Shown here: positions 61,332 to 64,000 of the stretch, in pieces
Layout: each line of letters opens with the position of its first letter
Position numbering within the stretch: position 1 is the first letter of the stretch
Origin: Micractinium sp. NFX-FRZ
Lineage: Eukaryota; Chlorophyta; Trebouxiophyceae; Chlorellales; Chlorellaceae
Length of the DNA stretch: 64,000 nt
Assembly: GCA_029339195.1 (NCBI GenBank)
Contig: JAPTJF010000235.1
Coordinates: 1 to 64,000 of the forward strand
Direction of reading: 5' to 3'
Position numbers and translations under genes: made by a program
The notes under the pieces: model-generated
Seen by the model: only the letters and a program-made list of their open reading frames with translations
Database searches by the model: none
Told to the model about the DNA's origin: nothing

Positions 61332-61827
61332 ACATTTGAGGCGCGGCAACGTGCTGGCTGCGGCGCTGGCTGGGCAGTTTGCAGCTGGGCAATGGCAATG
61401 GCAGCGGCTGTGTGCTTGCCGCCTCTAGCTTGTCTCGGTTTTTTTGCGTTTGACTTCGGCCGGGTTGCAGGAGCGTTTGCTCATTAAACAGACGAATGCC
61501 ATGGCAGAAGGAGCGGGCAGGGCAAGTGTGTGTGCTTGCAGATGGGGGCAGGTGAGGGTGTGGATCCAGGTAGTGTGATGGGTGGTGTGAGTACATGAAA
61601 TGATGACTTTTAGAGTCCGTAGGGCGGGCAGGACACGTGCTCATACATGATTGGTGTAGCAGGTGTGAGAGGGGGGTATGCCATTAAGTCGAGCAAGAGG
61701 CTTGACAGCCCTCGTGAGTTGGCTTACGGTAGCTGCTGAGTGAACGAGTACATGAGACAAAGAGGTGTGCGGGATTCAAAATGCCTGCCAGAGCCAAGGT
61801 CCAATCTGGGTACAGGCCTACTACACC
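61332..61827. other. Tail-to-tail intergenic region
   Basis: About 500 bp hold the 3' UTRs of the glycosyltransferase (+) and the membrane protein (-). Nothing else is recognised. Confidence 0.5.
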
Positions 61828-63595
61828 TCACATGCCGTGCACAAGGCAGCACACAGCCCACAGCGTGAGAACGAGCACAAACCAGCGCACACCCAGCGGT
61901 GGCAGCGCATCCAAGGGTCGTCCGTGCTGAGCTTCCTGCATTGAGGCCTCTTGCTCAGCATCGGTGGCGCCACTGCCTGCCGACTTCCACAGAAGCAGGC
62001 TCAGCCAGGCCTGCAGCCTCCCCTCCCAGCGGGCAGTGGTGCTGCGTTGCGCCTGCTGCCGGTCACCAGGGTCCGCCACGGCTGCATAGCTGCCTGCTGC
62101 GGCATCCCGCCGCAGCACCGCCAGGAGCAGCAGCGGGAGCAGGAAGGAGTGGAGCGCTGCGCAGAACAGCAGCAGCGCCTCGCACTGCTGCTCAGTACCT
62201 GCGGGGTGTGCCGTGGTGTGGGGCAGAGAAGCAGCACGGCGAGGCATGGGCACACCTGAGCTGTGCCCCTGAGCGGTTTGACGGGCTTGAAGCACACTGC
62301 TGCAGCACACAAGCGTTGGAGCAGCGCGCAGCACACCACCCGCCGTCTCTGCCCCACTACAACGCGCCACGGCGCGGCATGTGACCGCAGGCCCCGTCCA
62401 CGCACCGCCATGTGCTGAGGAGGACATTGGCACGCTGTGCACGGCTCCGTACAGGAAGCTCAGCAGGGAGGCAGCAAAGGCTGCAGGGAGGCAGATGGGA
62501 GACGGTCGGGAGGAGCACTCAGCTGGCGCCGGATGGGCCGGTGCATTGAACCTGCCCAGCGCCCCTCCAAAAAAAAACTCAAAACCTTACCCCGTAACTT
62601 AAAAGCGCAACCTTGGCATTGCAGCGCTCCGTCCCACCCCCCTGGCCCCCTCAGTGGCTGCACTCGCCTGTGCGGCGCTGCATCTCTGTGTGCCGGAGCA
62701 CCGCGCTGCGGCAGAAGCCGGCGTGGCCGACCCGCCACAAGCCCAGGGCTTGCAGCGGGACGGCCAGGTAGAGCGGCGGGCGGAAGGTGATGGGGGCAAA
62801 CAGCAGGAACGTGCCCTTGGTTGCCATCCACAGGAAGGCGGCATCCAGCAGGGGACCCACAATCGGCACCTGCAGCGGACAAAGGGCAGTTTTTTGAGGC
62901 GCATGGGATGCATGCATGCCGTGAGCTAGGGCGATGCCCTGTGCCGCTTGTGCCGGTCATCGTACGCCGGCTGCTGCCCACGCCCAGGCGTCTTCCCTCA
63001 GAAAGGGCTGTAAGTGGGCTCACTTTTGAGGGCTCCGTAATGGGCGGGTCCATCGCTCCCAGAGAGCTGAAGACTGGGTGGCAGTAGCCGCCCAGCAGCA
63101 GGGCCAGGCGCAGCAGCGGGGAGAGGCGGCGGTACGCGGCGGGGGCCCCGCAGCACAGCGCCGCCGTCAGGCAGAGCAGCAGGGAGAAGCGCAGGTTCTG
63201 CGCGTTCTCTGCCGGCGTCAGGCTGCCGTGGTGAGCCAGCTTGGCGGAGTGGCAGGCCATGAGCGCAAAGGCAAGCGGGTAGAGGATCCTGTGGTTAGGA
63301 GGGAGGTTGTTTGGGGGCGTGTGGGGGGGAGAAGGCCCACGACTGGTGGCGCGGTGGTCGAGCGGCCCCAGCGGCACCTGAAGGGGGCACTTGCGGGATT
63401 GGGCCGGCACAGTCTGCCCCTCCGCAACCCTGCCTCCGTTGCAGCAGACTGCTGAACCCACCTGTCGAGATCGAGCTGCACATCCCAGTCGTCTGCCAGG
63501 CAGCTGAGCCCTTGGGCCAAGCGGCAGCGCAGGGAGCGGCAGGCTGCCAGCGGCAAGCGGGGCAGCGGCGACGGCGGCCGCAGTATCCCGGCCAT
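61828..63595 (-). CDS. Multipass membrane protein, function unknown
   Basis: Likely minus-strand exons are 63595-63462, 63288-63024, 62869-62664, 62480-62406 and 62198-61828. The first two joins and the last join are in phase. The join 62664/62480 is not, so an exon edge there is wrong or a further exon is missing. The protein starts MAGILRPPSPLPRLPLAACR. Hydrophobic stretches follow: ILYPLAFALMACHSAKLAHH, LLCLTAALCCGAPAA, GPLLDAAFLWMATKGTFLLF, PPLYLAVPLQALGLW, EALLLFCAALHSFLLPLLLL, WFVLVLTLWAVCCLV. Four to six helices are plausible. I do not recognise the family. The last cytosolic or lumenal loop is Gln/Ala-rich. Confidence 0.6.
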
Positions 63596-64000
63596 GGCCA
63601 CCCCCTGTACTGGAGGGCACCCCGGAGCCCTCCCCGCGCTCCTTGTCGAGCCTTCGTAGGAGGCAAGCTCGGCTGCAGGTGCTCGGAACATGAAAAACTC
63701 GCGTCACCGGACACCGGCAAACGCGGGCTGTTTGGTCTACAGGTGGTTAGGGAGAGCAGCTATGGTAAAATGCTGGTGCTGCATACCCTGCAAGGCGCCG
63801 ACCGGCGCTACCGCTCGGACTTGGATCAAAACGGGTCGCCAAAGGGTGTCGGGTTTTCACCAGAGGCGGAGGTAGTTGCAAAAATGTGCTAGAATGTGGA
63901 GTAAAGCGTGCGTGAGAGAAGAGGCACTGCCACGTGAGGCCACATGACTGGCGCCGCCATGCAGTGCGCGCGAGGCCGCCTGGCCGCCATGAGTGGGTGT
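63596..64000. other. Upstream region at window edge
   Basis: This is the upstream region of the membrane-protein gene. ATG codons near 63959 and 63990 on the plus strand could begin another gene that runs off the window, but too little is visible to call it. Confidence 0.35.

Noticed and set aside
1..64000. CRISPR array, prophage, bacterial operons or insertion sequences
   Set aside because: Spliced genes and eukaryotic families fill the window. The repeats seen are simple or tandem and no transposase or integrase is recognisable.

Overview
The window is nuclear DNA from a GC-rich green alga, probably a Chlorella-like trebouxiophyte. Coding sequence is broken into many short exons by GT-AG introns, with a few GC-AG introns. 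Proteins carry long Ala, Gln, Gly and Glu runs and SPPP-type proline-rich modules typical of chlorophyte wall proteins. A plastid-type RimM, a Tudor-SN protein and a plant-type Qa-SNARE fit this. The species is an inference. I read exon joins by hand, checking GT/AG (or GC/AG) ends, reading phase and protein continuity. I saw no tRNA, rRNA, CRISPR array or intact transposon.

Layout. 229-2273 (+) RimM ribosome-maturation factor. 2608-9478 (+) receptor-like kinase with a Cys-rich ectodomain and a TKL kinase domain. 10225-11574 (-) SYP2-type syntaxin. 11982-19976 (+) ankyrin/RCC1/BACK protein resembling inhibitor of Bruton tyrosine kinase. 20946-30645 (-) and 32336-41962 (-) two tandem paralogues of a very large secreted glycoside hydrolase. 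31140-31700 (-) remnant of a zinc-finger gene. 42769 to about 47680 (-) the intact zinc-finger paralogue. 48803-58094 (-) Tudor staphylococcal nuclease. 58424-61331 (+) family 4-like glycosyltransferase. 61828-63595 (-) multipass membrane protein of unknown function.

The most notable part is 20.4-46.9 kb, a tandem segmental duplication. The unit was [3' flank - hydrolase gene - promoter - zinc-finger gene]. Both hydrolase copies keep an open frame, nearly identical exon lengths and both predicted catalytic glutamates. The zinc-finger gene survives only in the right-hand unit. The left copy is a stub that lost about 3.8 kb and was cut by the junction with the next unit. The hydrolase has an unusual build: signal peptide, two discoidin-like modules each split by an inserted 'DMN...C' module, a hydroxyproline-type hinge between them, a clan GH-A-like catalytic domain, a beta-rich domain and a long SPPP tail. 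It looks like an enzyme anchored in, or acting on, the algal wall or extracellular matrix.

The other genes are mostly single-copy housekeeping, trafficking or signalling genes. Two divergent pairs, syntaxin/ankyrin-RCC1 and TSN/glycosyltransferase, share intergenic regions of about 330-410 bp. Unresolved points: the second exon of the receptor kinase, the 5' end of the zinc-finger gene, and one splice join in the last membrane-protein gene.
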